From the NCBI GenBank assembly GCA_034431935.1, contig DAOUCU010000061.1, positions 1-30,603 on the forward strand: a stretch of DNA of 30,603 bases, written 5' to 3'. Below, piece after piece: positions 14,683-22,118 of this stretch. The notes under the pieces are model-generated. The model did no database searches. It was not told the DNA's origin and worked only from the letters and a program-made list of their open reading frames with translations. The position numbers and the translations under genes are program-made. Source of the DNA: JBFMDU01 sp034431935 (GTDB taxonomy: Bacteria > Chloroflexota > Dehalococcoidia > GIF9 > JBFMDU01). How positions within the stretch are numbered: the first letter of the stretch is position 1; each line of letters begins with the position of its first letter.

Positions 14683-15396
14683 CATCCGTCGCAGCGTCAG
14701 CGCATTCCTCACCGCATACCCGCCGGCATCGTTGTTGAAGTAGACATACACCGTATCCACCCCCGTCAGCCCCCTGATGCGCCCGGCCCACTCCCCCAGT
14801 TGCTCATCACTGTAGTTGCTGTAGTAAAGGCCAGTACTACCGTGAAACCGGACGTAGGCGAAGCCGGCAGTGGCAAGCACCGGCGTCGTCAGCCCGGGCA
14901 TATCGTAGATGCAGAAGCCGGCCCGGTAACGGCGCATCAACTCGAAAACACCATCGTCCAGCCAGTCCCGGCTGCGGAACTCGAAAACATGCTCTAACCC
15001 CGCCGGCAGGAGCCTGAGAAACGCCTCCAGAAGACCATCGTCCCGCTTCAGTCCCGGCGGGAGCTGATAAAGCACCGGACCGAGCCTGTCCCCGAGAAGT
15101 CCGGCGCGGCCCAAAAATGTCTTTAGCTCTTCTTCTATGTTCCGCAGTCTCTTGATATGGGTGATGAAGCGGCTGGCCTTGACGGCGTAGCAAAACCCGG
15201 GCGGCGCCAGGCCGCGCCATCTGGCGAAAGTCGCCTCCGCGGGAAGACGGTAGAAGCTGGCGTTAATCTCAACGGTATCGAACGTCTTCGCGTAGTGTTC
15301 CAGCCACCGCGATTTGGGCAGACCGTCCGGATAAAAGTCTCCGCGCCAGTGGTCGTAGTGCCAGCCGCTGGTGCCGATCCGGTACTTCACACCCAT
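14665..15396 (-). CDS. DUF72 (YecE-type) TIM-barrel protein
   Basis: The 243-residue product matches the DUF72/YecE family: YRIGTSGWHYDHW at the N-terminus, TVEINASFYRLP near residues 41-52, CYAVKASRFITHIKRL, a GPVLYQLPP block near 105, FEFRSRDW, and the end FNNDAGGYAVRNALTL. The family adopts a TIM-barrel fold; its biochemical role is not established, though nucleic-acid-related roles have been suggested. The ATG has a strong GGGGGTGA site and lies three bases after the stop of the metallo-hydrolase gene, so the pair is an operon. Its 3' end overlaps the wHTH relic on the other strand. Confidence 0.9.
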   Translation of the reverse strand: MGVKYRIGTSGWHYDHWRGDFYPDGLPKSRWLEHYAKTFDTVEINASFYRLPAEATFARWRGLAPPGFCYAVKASRFITHIKRLRNIEEELKTFLGRAGLLGDRLGPVLYQLPPGLKRDDGLLEAFLRLLPAGLEHVFEFRSRDWLDDGVFELMRRYRAGFCIYDMPGLTTPVLATAGFAYVRFHGSTGLYYSNYSDEQLGEWAGRIRGLTGVDTVYVYFNNDAGGYAVRNALTLRRMLSQSL

Positions 15397-15399
15397 ACT

Positions 15400-16191
15400 T
15401 CACCCCCCGCTATCCAGCTGCGCCAGGTCGAAGTTGAGACCATCGCGGGCCGAAATAACCCGGACGCCCGTCTCATCACTTAATTGCCTGGCAACCTCCC
15501 AGGGTCTTGCCTGCCAGATGGTCATGCCGAAGTGGGTAATTATCGCCGCCTTCGGCTTTACTTCCTGGATGATCTGCTTCGCCTCCGGCACCGAAAGGTG
15601 ATCGAACGGCGACCCCGCCTGGTTCCGGACAACATTGATGACCAGAAGCTCACCCCGGTAGAAGCCCGCCAGCTCCGGGAAAAACTTCGTGTCGACAATC
15701 CACGAAAAGGTGTGCCGCGGCGTCTTGAAGACAAGACCGTAGGTCTCGACGCCGTGATGATGCCTTACCGGCGTCTCAAACTCGACGTCACCGACTCGGT
15801 ACGATCCGCCCTCGGCCAGAGTCTGGACGGCTTCGACGAAGCCGCGCAGATAGCGCAGTATTACCGGGTCGCTCCCGCTGTCGATGGCATCCGACGGTGC
15901 GAAGACAATTCCCCGCTTCTTCCGGCCGCCGTCGGTCATAGCCTCAATCATGACGTTAATATCGCCGGAGTGGTCCAAGTGCTTGTGGGAAAGAATAATG
16001 GCCGCCAGCCTTGTCGGGTCCAGCTTACGCTTCACCGCATGCACCAGACACCCCGGCCCCGGGTCGAGCAGGACCTCCGTGCCGCCGAGGTCCAGCCACG
16101 CCCCGCCCGAAGCCAGTATCTGCTTGCTCACCATCACCCGCGCCCCCGCCGTACCCAGAAAAAGGATGGAATCGGTCAGAGATGCTTCCAC
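15400..16191 (-). CDS. Metallo-beta-lactamase-fold hydrolase
   Basis: This is a ribonuclease Z/lactonase-like member of the metallo-beta-lactamase fold, substrate unknown. It starts SILFLGTAGARVMV, has the metal motif LSHKHLDHSGD (a variant of HxHxDH), a histidine run PVRHHHGVETYG, the aspartate in WIVDTKFF, and AIITHFGMTIW near the C-terminus. The start needs care. An ATG at 16197 lies one base after a TATAAT box on the same strand, so transcripts from that promoter would begin after it. The GTG at 16191 coincides with the expected transcription start and gives MEASLTDSILFLGTAG, so a leaderless GTG start is preferred. The DUF72 gene follows three bases later. Confidence 0.87.
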   Translation of the reverse strand: MEASLTDSILFLGTAGARVMVSKQILASGGAWLDLGGTEVLLDPGPGCLVHAVKRKLDPTRLAAIILSHKHLDHSGDINVMIEAMTDGGRKKRGIVFAPSDAIDSGSDPVILRYLRGFVEAVQTLAEGGSYRVGDVEFETPVRHHHGVETYGLVFKTPRHTFSWIVDTKFFPELAGFYRGELLVINVVRNQAGSPFDHLSVPEAKQIIQEVKPKAAIITHFGMTIWQARPWEVARQLSDETGVRVISARDGLNFDLAQLDSGG

Positions 16192-16198
16192 GGGCATG

Positions 16199-16207
16199 AT
16201 TATAGCA
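16199..16207 (-). promoter_or_regulatory. Extended -10 promoter of the metallo-hydrolase/DUF72 pair
   Basis: TGCTATAAT reads on the - strand with TATAAT at 16199-16204. No -35 is recognisable. Its distance to the GTG at 16191 predicts a leaderless message. Confidence 0.6.
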
Positions 16208-16247
16208 GACAGCTACCGGGCACCGGGACGCCGCAAAACCCCGGCGG

Positions 16248-16256
16248 TGCTACAAT
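16248..16256 (+). promoter_or_regulatory. Extended -10 promoter of the cinA-Nudix gene
   Basis: TGCTACAAT (TACAAT at 16251-16256) lies 20 bases before the start. A strong ribosome binding site GGGAGGTGA occupies 16265-16273. The leader is therefore about 13 bases and almost entirely ribosome binding site. Confidence 0.6.
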
Positions 16257-16275
16257 ACGGGGCCGGGAGGTGACC

Positions 16276-17196
16276 ATGAAAGCAAAGCCCGAACAGGAAA
16301 TCGCCCGCCTCATCCGCGAATACCACAAGCTCACCGGCAAAATGCTGACCATCGGTACCGCCGAGTCAGCCAGCGGCGGACGCATCGCGGACAGGATAAC
16401 CAACGTTCCCGGCAGTTCCGACTATTTCAAAGGCTCGGTGGTGTCGTACAGCAACGAAGTCAAGATGGCCCTGCTCGGTGTCAGAGAGACGACCCTGACG
16501 AAGTACGGTGCCGTCAGCCGTCAGACAGCCATCGAGATGGCCGAGGGCGGACGTAATCTGCTGAAAGTCGACATCTGCATTTCCGATACCGGCATCGCCG
16601 GTCCGACCGGAGGCAGTAAGCGCAAACCGGTCGGTCTTTTCTACCTCGGCATAGCCGCCGATGATTTCAGGCATACCGCACCCCATCTTTTCATTGGCGA
16701 CCGCGAGGGCAACAAACGCCAGGCGGTCGAAGCCGCCCTGCAAATGCTCATAGACTATCTGAAAAAGCGCCTCAAGAACGCCGAGAGTGAGGTATTCAAG
16801 GAGACGCATGTCGTCACTTCTTTCCTGGAGCACGACGGCGAGGTGCTTATTCTGAGGCGGAGCCGGAAAGTCGGCTCCTACCGGGGCAAGTGGGCCGGTG
16901 TCAGCGGCTACCTCGAAGGCAATGACGATGAATACCAGGCCCGCCGCGAAATCGAAGAGGAGACCGGACTCGACAGCAAAGCCATACGCCTGCTCAGAAA
17001 AGGCGCACCAGTCGAGGTGCTCGACCGCGATCTCGGCCGCCGCTGGGTGGTCCACCCCTTCCTTTTCCGCGTCAAAGCGCCGGAGGATATCCGCATGGAC
17101 TGGGAGCACACCGAGACCCGCTGGATTAAGCCCTCCGAACTCTCGAAAGTCGAGACCGTGCCCGGGCTGAAAGATGCCCTTTCAGCAGTACTATAG
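16276..17196 (+). CDS. CinA C-terminal (PncC-type amidase) domain fused to a Nudix hydrolase domain
   Basis: Residues 1-165 resemble the CinA C-terminal domain, known as nicotinamide-nucleotide amidase in NAD salvage: TIGTAESASGGRIADRITNV, PGSSDYFKGSVVSYSNEVK, GAVSRQTAIEMAEG and ISDTGIAGPTGG. Residues 175-306 form a Nudix domain: VVTSFLEHDGEVLILRRS, KWAGVSGYLE, and the box ending REIEEETGL. The family motif ESCTGG reads ESASGG here. The Nudix box is one residue shorter than consensus between the first Gly and REIEEETGL, with Asp where the first Glu usually lies, while the catalytic REIEEE is intact. A fusion of this kind suggests a combined nucleotide or NAD house-cleaning enzyme. The start at 16276 has a near-ideal ribosome binding site; the open frame upstream is antisense to the metallo-hydrolase. 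Confidence 0.87.
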   Translation: MKAKPEQEIARLIREYHKLTGKMLTIGTAESASGGRIADRITNVPGSSDYFKGSVVSYSNEVKMALLGVRETTLTKYGAVSRQTAIEMAEGGRNLLKVDICISDTGIAGPTGGSKRKPVGLFYLGIAADDFRHTAPHLFIGDREGNKRQAVEAALQMLIDYLKKRLKNAESEVFKETHVVTSFLEHDGEVLILRRSRKVGSYRGKWAGVSGYLEGNDDEYQARREIEEETGLDSKAIRLLRKGAPVEVLDRDLGRRWVVHPFLFRVKAPEDIRMDWEHTETRWIKPSELSKVETVPGLKDALSAVL

Positions 17197-17208
17197 CCGC
17201 ACCACGGT

Positions 17209-17237
17209 TTGAACGCCTCCCGACCTTGTGGTAATAT
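17209..17237 (+). promoter_or_regulatory. Predicted promoter of the hypAB-hdr-flx operon
   Basis: TTGAAC (17209-17214), a 17-base spacer and TAATAT (17232-17237) with TG ahead (TGGTAATAT) form a good extended promoter. Transcription should start near 17244, about 20 bases before the hypA ATG. No other convincing promoter was seen before 24839, and the genes overlap. Confidence 0.65.
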
Positions 17238-17264
17238 CACCGATTACATCATCCGGTCGACCGC

Positions 17265-17609
17265 ATGCACGAGCTTGCTGTGACTCAAAACCTGCTCGAT
17301 ATGGCACTGTCCAAAGCCGCCGAGGCCGGGGCCAGAAAGATCACCCGCGTCAACGTGACCATCGGCGAGCTTTCCGGCGCTGTACCCGAATGCGTCCAGT
17401 TCTACTTCGATGTCCTGCGCAAAGGCACCACGGCCGAAGAGGCCACCCTTAACCTTACCAGTATTCCGGCGCGGCTCCACTGCCGCCAGTGCCAGTCCGA
17501 TTTCCATCCGGAAGACCTCCCCTGGATTTGCCCGAACTGCGGCAGTCTCAGCCTTGAAATCACCGGCGGACAGGAACTTTTCCTGGAAAGCCTCGAGGTC
17601 GCTGAATGA
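17265..17609 (+). CDS. hypA: Nickel insertion protein HypA
   Basis: HypA is a small nickel metallochaperone for [NiFe]-hydrogenase (and sometimes urease) maturation, working with HypB. The 114-residue protein begins MHELAVTQNLL, with His2 as the nickel ligand, and carries the structural zinc site CRQC (73, 76) and CPNC (89, 92). The start must be this ATG because the nickel site needs the N-terminal MHE. There is little sign of a Shine-Dalgarno sequence. It overlaps hypB as ATGA and heads a nine-gene run. No hydrogenase subunit genes lie in the window. Confidence 0.94.
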   Translation: MHELAVTQNLLDMALSKAAEAGARKITRVNVTIGELSGAVPECVQFYFDVLRKGTTAEEATLNLTSIPARLHCRQCQSDFHPEDLPWICPNCGSLSLEITGGQELFLESLEVAE

Positions 17610-18262
17610 AAGTCAAGGTCCTTCAGGACATCATGAGCGCCAACGAGGCCATTGCCGAGCGCAACCGTGATCTGTTCGACAGGCACCGGGTGCTCTGCGT
17701 CAACCTTATGTCATCACCCGGCGCCGGCAAGACCAGCGTCATCGAAGCCACCATCAGGGCACTCAAAGACAGGCTCGCCATCGGCGTCATTGAAGGCGAC
17801 CTGGCAACAACCATAGACAGCGACCGCATCGAGAAGACCGGCGCCCGTGTTCTCCAGATAAATACCGGCGGCGGCTGTTCACTCGATGCCAACATGATCA
17901 GCCTGGCCCTCAAAAAGTTCCCGCTCAAAGACCTCGACATTCTGTTTATCGAAAACATCGGCAACCTCATCTGCCCTGCCGGGAATGTCCTCGGCGAGCA
18001 CCGCCGCGCGGTCATCCTGAGCCTGCCTGAAGGCGACGATAAGCCGGCCAAATACCCCGTCATGTTTGCCGGCGCCGACTGCGTCCTCCTCAACAAGATT
18101 GACCTTGCTCCCCATCTCGATTTCGACACCGCAATGGTGCGCCGCACCGTTACCGGACTGAATCCAAAGGTAAAGATTTTCGAAATTTCGGCCAAGAATG
18201 GCCAGGGATTGAAGGATTGGTGTTCCTGGCTGGTAGCCGAAAGACGGAAACGGCTCAAATGA
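17606..18262 (+). CDS. hypB: Hydrogenase nickel incorporation GTPase HypB
   Basis: HypB is a G3E-type GTPase that hands nickel from HypA to its target. The 218 residues hold the P-loop SSPGAGKTS (36-44), VIEGDLATTIDSDRI (switch I region), ENIGNLICPA (switch II region) and NKIDLAPH for guanine recognition. The metal-binding dimer site, normally CH in CHLDA, reads C91-S92 (CSLDA), so the conserved His is replaced by Ser. The N-terminal histidine-rich or CxxCGC nickel-binding extension of some family members is absent. It overlaps hypA and hdrC through ATGA junctions. Confidence 0.94.
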   Translation: MKVKVLQDIMSANEAIAERNRDLFDRHRVLCVNLMSSPGAGKTSVIEATIRALKDRLAIGVIEGDLATTIDSDRIEKTGARVLQINTGGGCSLDANMISLALKKFPLKDLDILFIENIGNLICPAGNVLGEHRRAVILSLPEGDDKPAKYPVMFAGADCVLLNKIDLAPHLDFDTAMVRRTVTGLNPKVKIFEISAKNGQGLKDWCSWLVAERRKRLK

Positions 18263-18846
18263 CGCTGAAAACCATCACGCCGGAACCACGTACCGCATTC
18301 CGCGACCGCATTGAAAAAATAAGCGGTGAGAATGTCGCCCGCTGTTACCAGTGCGGGAAGTGCAGTGCCGGGTGCCCGGTATCCTTCGCCATGGACCTGG
18401 CCCCGCGGCGCATCATGCGCGCCGTCCAGCTCGGGCTGAAAGACGAAGTCCTATCCAGCACCACCATCTGGCTGTGCGTCCAGTGCAATGTCTGCTCCGC
18501 CCGCTGTCCCCGGGAAATCGAGGTCGCCCGCGTCATGGAAGCCTGCCGGCTCGTCTTCCAGCAGGAGAAATATAAGGCCGGCGACCGCGATACCATGCTT
18601 TTCCACAAACTCCTGCTGGACAGTGTCCGGCGCTGGGGCCGCCTCCACGAGCTGGACCTGGCCGCTTCCTACAACCTCACCAGCGGCCACCTCACCGCCA
18701 ACCTGGAACTGGTGCCGGGACTCATCGCCCGGCGCAAGCTGGCCATATTCCCACATCGCGAGGCCGGCCCCGAGGTCAGGAGGATCATGGCCAGCGTCGA
18801 AGCCGAACGTAGAAAAGAGAAAACAAAGGCCGGAGGCAACGTATGA
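18259..18846 (+). CDS. hdrC: Heterodisulfide reductase-like subunit C
   Basis: HdrC is the iron-sulfur partner that passes electrons from HdrA to HdrB. The 195-residue protein has two [4Fe-4S] motifs: CYQCGKCSAGCP (near residues 29-40) and CVQCNVCSARCP (near 74-85). The second is followed by EIEVARVMEACR as usual in this family. The start at 18259 (MTLKTITPEP) overlaps the hypB stop as ATGA; an in-frame ATG at 18217 would lie deep in hypB and has no support. The C-terminal tail is rich in Lys and Glu. No membrane segment is present, so this is the soluble HdrABC type and not the membrane HdrDE type. Confidence 0.92.
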   Translation: MTLKTITPEPRTAFRDRIEKISGENVARCYQCGKCSAGCPVSFAMDLAPRRIMRAVQLGLKDEVLSSTTIWLCVQCNVCSARCPREIEVARVMEACRLVFQQEKYKAGDRDTMLFHKLLLDSVRRWGRLHELDLAASYNLTSGHLTANLELVPGLIARRKLAIFPHREAGPEVRRIMASVEAERRKEKTKAGGNV

Positions 18847-19727
18847 AGTCTGCCCCGACCTACGCTTACTATCCCGGCTGTACCTTGAAGACCACGGCCA
18901 GAGAGTTCGATGTCTCCACCAAAGCTGTCTGCAGTGCCCTTGGCATCCGCCTGCTCGAGCTCAAGCACTGGGGGTGCTGCGGCGCCTCATCCGCTCACGG
19001 CACCGACCACCTCCTGGCTTTAGCCCTGCCGGCCCGCGAGATTGCCTCAGCCAGCCAGATGGGCTGGCCGCTGGTCGCTGTCTGCGCCATGTGCTTCTCC
19101 CGCCTCAAGCACTCCGAAGCCGCTCTCCATGATGAAGCCCTGAAGCAGCGACTCAGCGGCATCATCGGCAGACCCCTGCCGGCATCCTACGAAGTGTTCC
19201 ACCTGCTCCAGGTTATCGATAATATGCGCGACCGCATGCCGGTGACCCGCCCGCTGGGCGGTCTTAAGGCGGCCTGCTACTACGGCTGCGTCCTGGTACG
19301 GCCCAAAGAAATTGCCCGGATGGACGATGTCGAAAACCCGCAGATCATGGACCGTGTCCTCCGCGCCGCCGGCGCTGAGACCGTTGACTGGAACTTCAAG
19401 ACCGAATGCTGCGGCGCAGGTATGGCCCTGCCCCACACCGACATCATGCTCAAGCTCTCCCACCGCATCCTGACTCAGGCCGGACAGGCCGGGGCCGATT
19501 GCGTCGTCACCGCCTGCCCGCTTTGCTTTTCCAATCTGGACGGCTACCAGAAACAGATGAAGAAGGCCTTCGGCAGTGACCCGCAAATGCCTGTCTTCTA
19601 TTTCACCGAGCTTGTCGGACTGGCCGTCGGCATTTCTGCCGACCGTCTGCTGCTAAGAAAACACACCACCGATGCCATATCTCTCTTAAAGAAAAAAGGC
19701 CTGACCGGAGAGCCCGTCCATGCCTAG
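18843..19727 (+). CDS. hdrB: Heterodisulfide reductase-like subunit B (two CCG domains)
   Basis: HdrB is the disulfide-reducing subunit. Each of its two CCG domains carries a CxnCCGxnCxxC motif. The first is YPGC (residue 14 region), WGCCGASSAH and CAMCFS. The second is CYYGC, ECCGAGMALPH and CPLCFS. Both are complete, so two non-cubane [4Fe-4S] clusters are expected, as in methanogen HdrB. The natural substrate in a bacterium without coenzyme M and B is not known; a DsrC-like or other protein or thiol disulfide is possible. The 294-residue length is typical. The gene overlaps hdrC by four bases and hdrA by eight. Confidence 0.93.
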   Translation: MKSAPTYAYYPGCTLKTTAREFDVSTKAVCSALGIRLLELKHWGCCGASSAHGTDHLLALALPAREIASASQMGWPLVAVCAMCFSRLKHSEAALHDEALKQRLSGIIGRPLPASYEVFHLLQVIDNMRDRMPVTRPLGGLKAACYYGCVLVRPKEIARMDDVENPQIMDRVLRAAGAETVDWNFKTECCGAGMALPHTDIMLKLSHRILTQAGQAGADCVVTACPLCFSNLDGYQKQMKKAFGSDPQMPVFYFTELVGLAVGISADRLLLRKHTTDAISLLKKKGLTGEPVHA

Positions 19728-21717
19728 AGTCGGTGTTTTCGTCTGCCACTGCGGCACCAATATCGCCGGCACCGTTGATGTGCCTGCCCTCACCGAGTGG
19801 GCGAAAACCCTGCCGGGCGTCGTTGCCACCTCCGATAACAAATACTCCTGCAGTGAGCCGGGACAGGCCTCCATCCGCAAGGTCATCGAGGAGAACCGGC
19901 TCAACCGCGTCGTTATCGCCGCTTGCTCGCCGCGCATGCACGAGACCACTTTCCGGCGTGCCATGGTCCAGGCCGGACTCAACCCATATTTTTTGGAAAT
20001 TGCCAATATCCGCGAGCATTGTTCATGGGTGCACGGCGATGACAGGACCATGGCCACGGAAAAGGCCAAAGATATCATCCGCATGGCCGTGGCCAAGGTG
20101 ACCAACAACGAGGCCCTCTTCCCCAAGACTATCGGCATTACTAGGCGCGCTCTGGTCATTGGTGGAGGCATCACCGGCATCCAGGCCGCCCTCGATATTG
20201 CCAACGCCGGCTATGAAGTCGTCCTCGTCGAGCGCGAGCCTTCCATCGGCGGGCACATGGCCCAGCTTGATAAGACCTTTCCCACCCTGGACTGCTCCGC
20301 CTGCATCCTCAGTCCCAAAATGGTCGACATCGCCCAGCACAAGCGCATCAGGCTGATGACCTACTCCCTGGTACAGAAGGTCTCCGGCTTCGTCGGCAAC
20401 TTCGAGGTCGAAATCCTCCAGAAGGCCAGGCGTGTTGACCACTCCAAATGCACCGGCTGTGGCACCTGCTGGCAGAAATGCCCGGAGAAGGTCAACGCCG
20501 AATTCGATGTCGGCACCGGCAAGCGGTCGGTTATCCATATCCCATTCCCCCAGGCCATACCGGCCAAGCCGGTCATCGACTGGCCGCAGTGCCGCTACCG
20601 TAAGTACCTGGACTGGAAGGCCGCCGGTGAGCAGGGCAAGAAGCCCCCGGAGTGCCGCATCTGCGAAAAAGTCTGTCCGGTAAAGGCCGTCGACTACGAA
20701 CAGACAGACCAGGTCATCACCGAAAAGTTCGGTGCTATAATCGTCGCCACCGGCTATAAGACCTTCGACCCGGCTGTCTATGAAGAATACGGCGGCGGCC
20801 GTCTCCCCGATGTCATCACCAGCCTCCAGCTCGAACGCATGATGAACGCTTCCGGCCCAACCGGCGGCGAAATCAGGCGTCCCTCCGACGGCGAGCATCC
20901 CCACACCATCGTCCTGGTCAGCTGCGTCGGCTCCCGCGACGCTCAAAAAGGCCGGCCTTACTGCAGTAAGATTTGCTGTATGTACAACGCCAAGCACGCT
21001 ATCATGCTCAAGGAGCACGACCCTAGCGTACAGGTCTATGTTTTCTATATTGACGTCCGCACCGGCGGCAAGGACTTTGAGGAGTTCTACCTCCGTGCCA
21101 TCGACGAGGCCGGCGCCGTCTATCTCCGCGGCCGCGTCTCCAAGATTTATCAGGACGGTAAAAAGCTCATCGTCCTCGGTGAAGACTCGCTTATGGGCCG
21201 GCCGGTCGAGATAGCCGCCGACCTCGTTGTCCTGGCCGCCGGCATGGAGCCGAACACCGGCGCCGCCGAGCTTGCCCGGACACTCCATATCAGCTACGAC
21301 ACCTATGGTTTCATGGTCGAGGCCCATCCCAAGCTAAGACCGGTCGAGACCAACACCGATGGCATTCTGGTCGCCGGCGCCTGTGTCGGCCCGCGCGATA
21401 TTCCGGAGTCGGTCGCCCAGGGAAGCGCTGCCGCCGCCAAAGCCGTCGCCATCCTCTCCCAGGACAGCCTGACTGTTGATCCCATGATTGCCCAGGTCGA
21501 CCCGGCCAAATGCATCGGCTGTCTCCTCTGTGTGGCCGTCTGCCCCTTCAAAGCTCCATACTCCGAGGTCACACGCGATAAACGCACCGTGGCCGTCATC
21601 AACGAGGTCCTTTGCAAAGGCTGCGGTATCTGCGTTGCCCACTGCCGACCCAAGGCAATTAATCTGCATGGATTTACCAACCAGCAACTGCTGGCCGAGG
21701 TGCAGGCGCTATGGTAA
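19720..21717 (+). CDS. hdrA: Heterodisulfide reductase-like subunit A, FAD electron-bifurcating flavoprotein
   Basis: HdrA holds the bifurcating FAD and several iron-sulfur clusters. The 665-residue protein has an N-terminal domain (VFVCHCGTNIAGTVDV), a dinucleotide fold with GGGITG at 148-153, and VEREPSIGGHMAQLDKTF followed by LDCSACILSPKM. A mid-protein cluster motif CTGCGTCWQKCP and CRICEKVCP come next. Two C-terminal ferredoxin motifs begin at C598 (CIGCLLCVAVCP) and C632 (CKGCGICVAHCRP). All expected domains are present in one chain, and the length matches methanogen HdrA. Ferredoxin is the likely low-potential acceptor. The gene overlaps hdrB and flxD. Confidence 0.95.
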   Translation: MPRVGVFVCHCGTNIAGTVDVPALTEWAKTLPGVVATSDNKYSCSEPGQASIRKVIEENRLNRVVIAACSPRMHETTFRRAMVQAGLNPYFLEIANIREHCSWVHGDDRTMATEKAKDIIRMAVAKVTNNEALFPKTIGITRRALVIGGGITGIQAALDIANAGYEVVLVEREPSIGGHMAQLDKTFPTLDCSACILSPKMVDIAQHKRIRLMTYSLVQKVSGFVGNFEVEILQKARRVDHSKCTGCGTCWQKCPEKVNAEFDVGTGKRSVIHIPFPQAIPAKPVIDWPQCRYRKYLDWKAAGEQGKKPPECRICEKVCPVKAVDYEQTDQVITEKFGAIIVATGYKTFDPAVYEEYGGGRLPDVITSLQLERMMNASGPTGGEIRRPSDGEHPHTIVLVSCVGSRDAQKGRPYCSKICCMYNAKHAIMLKEHDPSVQVYVFYIDVRTGGKDFEEFYLRAIDEAGAVYLRGRVSKIYQDGKKLIVLGEDSLMGRPVEIAADLVVLAAGMEPNTGAAELARTLHISYDTYGFMVEAHPKLRPVETNTDGILVAGACVGPRDIPESVAQGSAAAAKAVAILSQDSLTVDPMIAQVDPAKCIGCLLCVAVCPFKAPYSEVTRDKRTVAVINEVLCKGCGICVAHCRPKAINLHGFTNQQLLAEVQALW

Positions 21718-22118
21718 CCGCCTACCAGCCGCGCATTATCGGCTTCCTCTGCAACTGGTGCAGCTACGCCGGCGCCGACCTTGCCGGTACCAGCCGCATC
21801 AGCTACCCGGGCAACATCCGCATCATCCGTGTGCCCTGTTCCGCCCGGGTGGACCCGCTCTTCATCGTCAAGGCTTTCCAGTACGGGGCCGACGGCGTCC
21901 TGGTGGCGGGGTGTCACCCGGGCGACTGTCACTACTCCGAAGGCAACTACCACACCCAGCGCCGCCTTGCCCTGCTGCGCTCGTTCCTGGACTTCACCGG
22001 TATCGAAAGGGAGCGCGTTAGGCTCGAGTGGGTCTCCGCTTCCGAAGGCAGGCGCTGGTCGCAGGTCGTCACCGATTTCACGGCACAGGTCGCCGCTCTG
22101 GGTCCGAGGGTAAAATGA
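21711..22118 (+). CDS. flxD: MvhD/FlxD-type [2Fe-2S] adaptor protein
   Basis: This 135-residue protein belongs to the MvhD family, which links HdrA to an electron-input module (hydrogenase, formate dehydrogenase or Flx). It has the family start IIGFLCNWCSYAGAD and the cysteine blocks RVPCSARVDP and VAGCHPGDCHYSEGN. These form the [2Fe-2S] site. Because the following genes are Flx-like and not hydrogenase genes, the FlxD name fits best. The ATG lies within the last codons of hdrA (seven-base overlap), and the stop overlaps the next start as ATGA. Confidence 0.92.
   Translation: MVTAYQPRIIGFLCNWCSYAGADLAGTSRISYPGNIRIIRVPCSARVDPLFIVKAFQYGADGVLVAGCHPGDCHYSEGNYHTQRRLALLRSFLDFTGIERERVRLEWVSASEGRRWSQVVTDFTAQVAALGPRVK

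Noticed and set aside
15484..16275. Long open frame upstream of and in frame with the cinA-Nudix gene
   Set aside because: It is antisense to the metallo-hydrolase, whose motifs are clear. A strong ribosome binding site marks the true start at 16276.
18217..18258. Earlier ATG for hdrC
   Set aside because: It lies within hypB, lacks a ribosome binding site, and would break the run of four-base ATGA overlaps.
20733..20741. TGCTATAAT inside hdrA as an internal promoter
   Set aside because: The bases encode the conserved GAIIVATGYK segment, there is no -35, and the next gene start is about 1 kb away, so coincidence is the simplest reading.
20023..21327. 434-codon open frame antisense to hdrA
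   Set aside because: HdrA motifs are continuous on the + strand and the antisense translation is compositionally biased (Gly/Asp/Ala) without recognisable domains.
22028..22114. Earlier ATG for flxC
   Set aside because: It lies inside flxD and adds residues without homology; the ATGA junction at 22115 fits the operon pattern.
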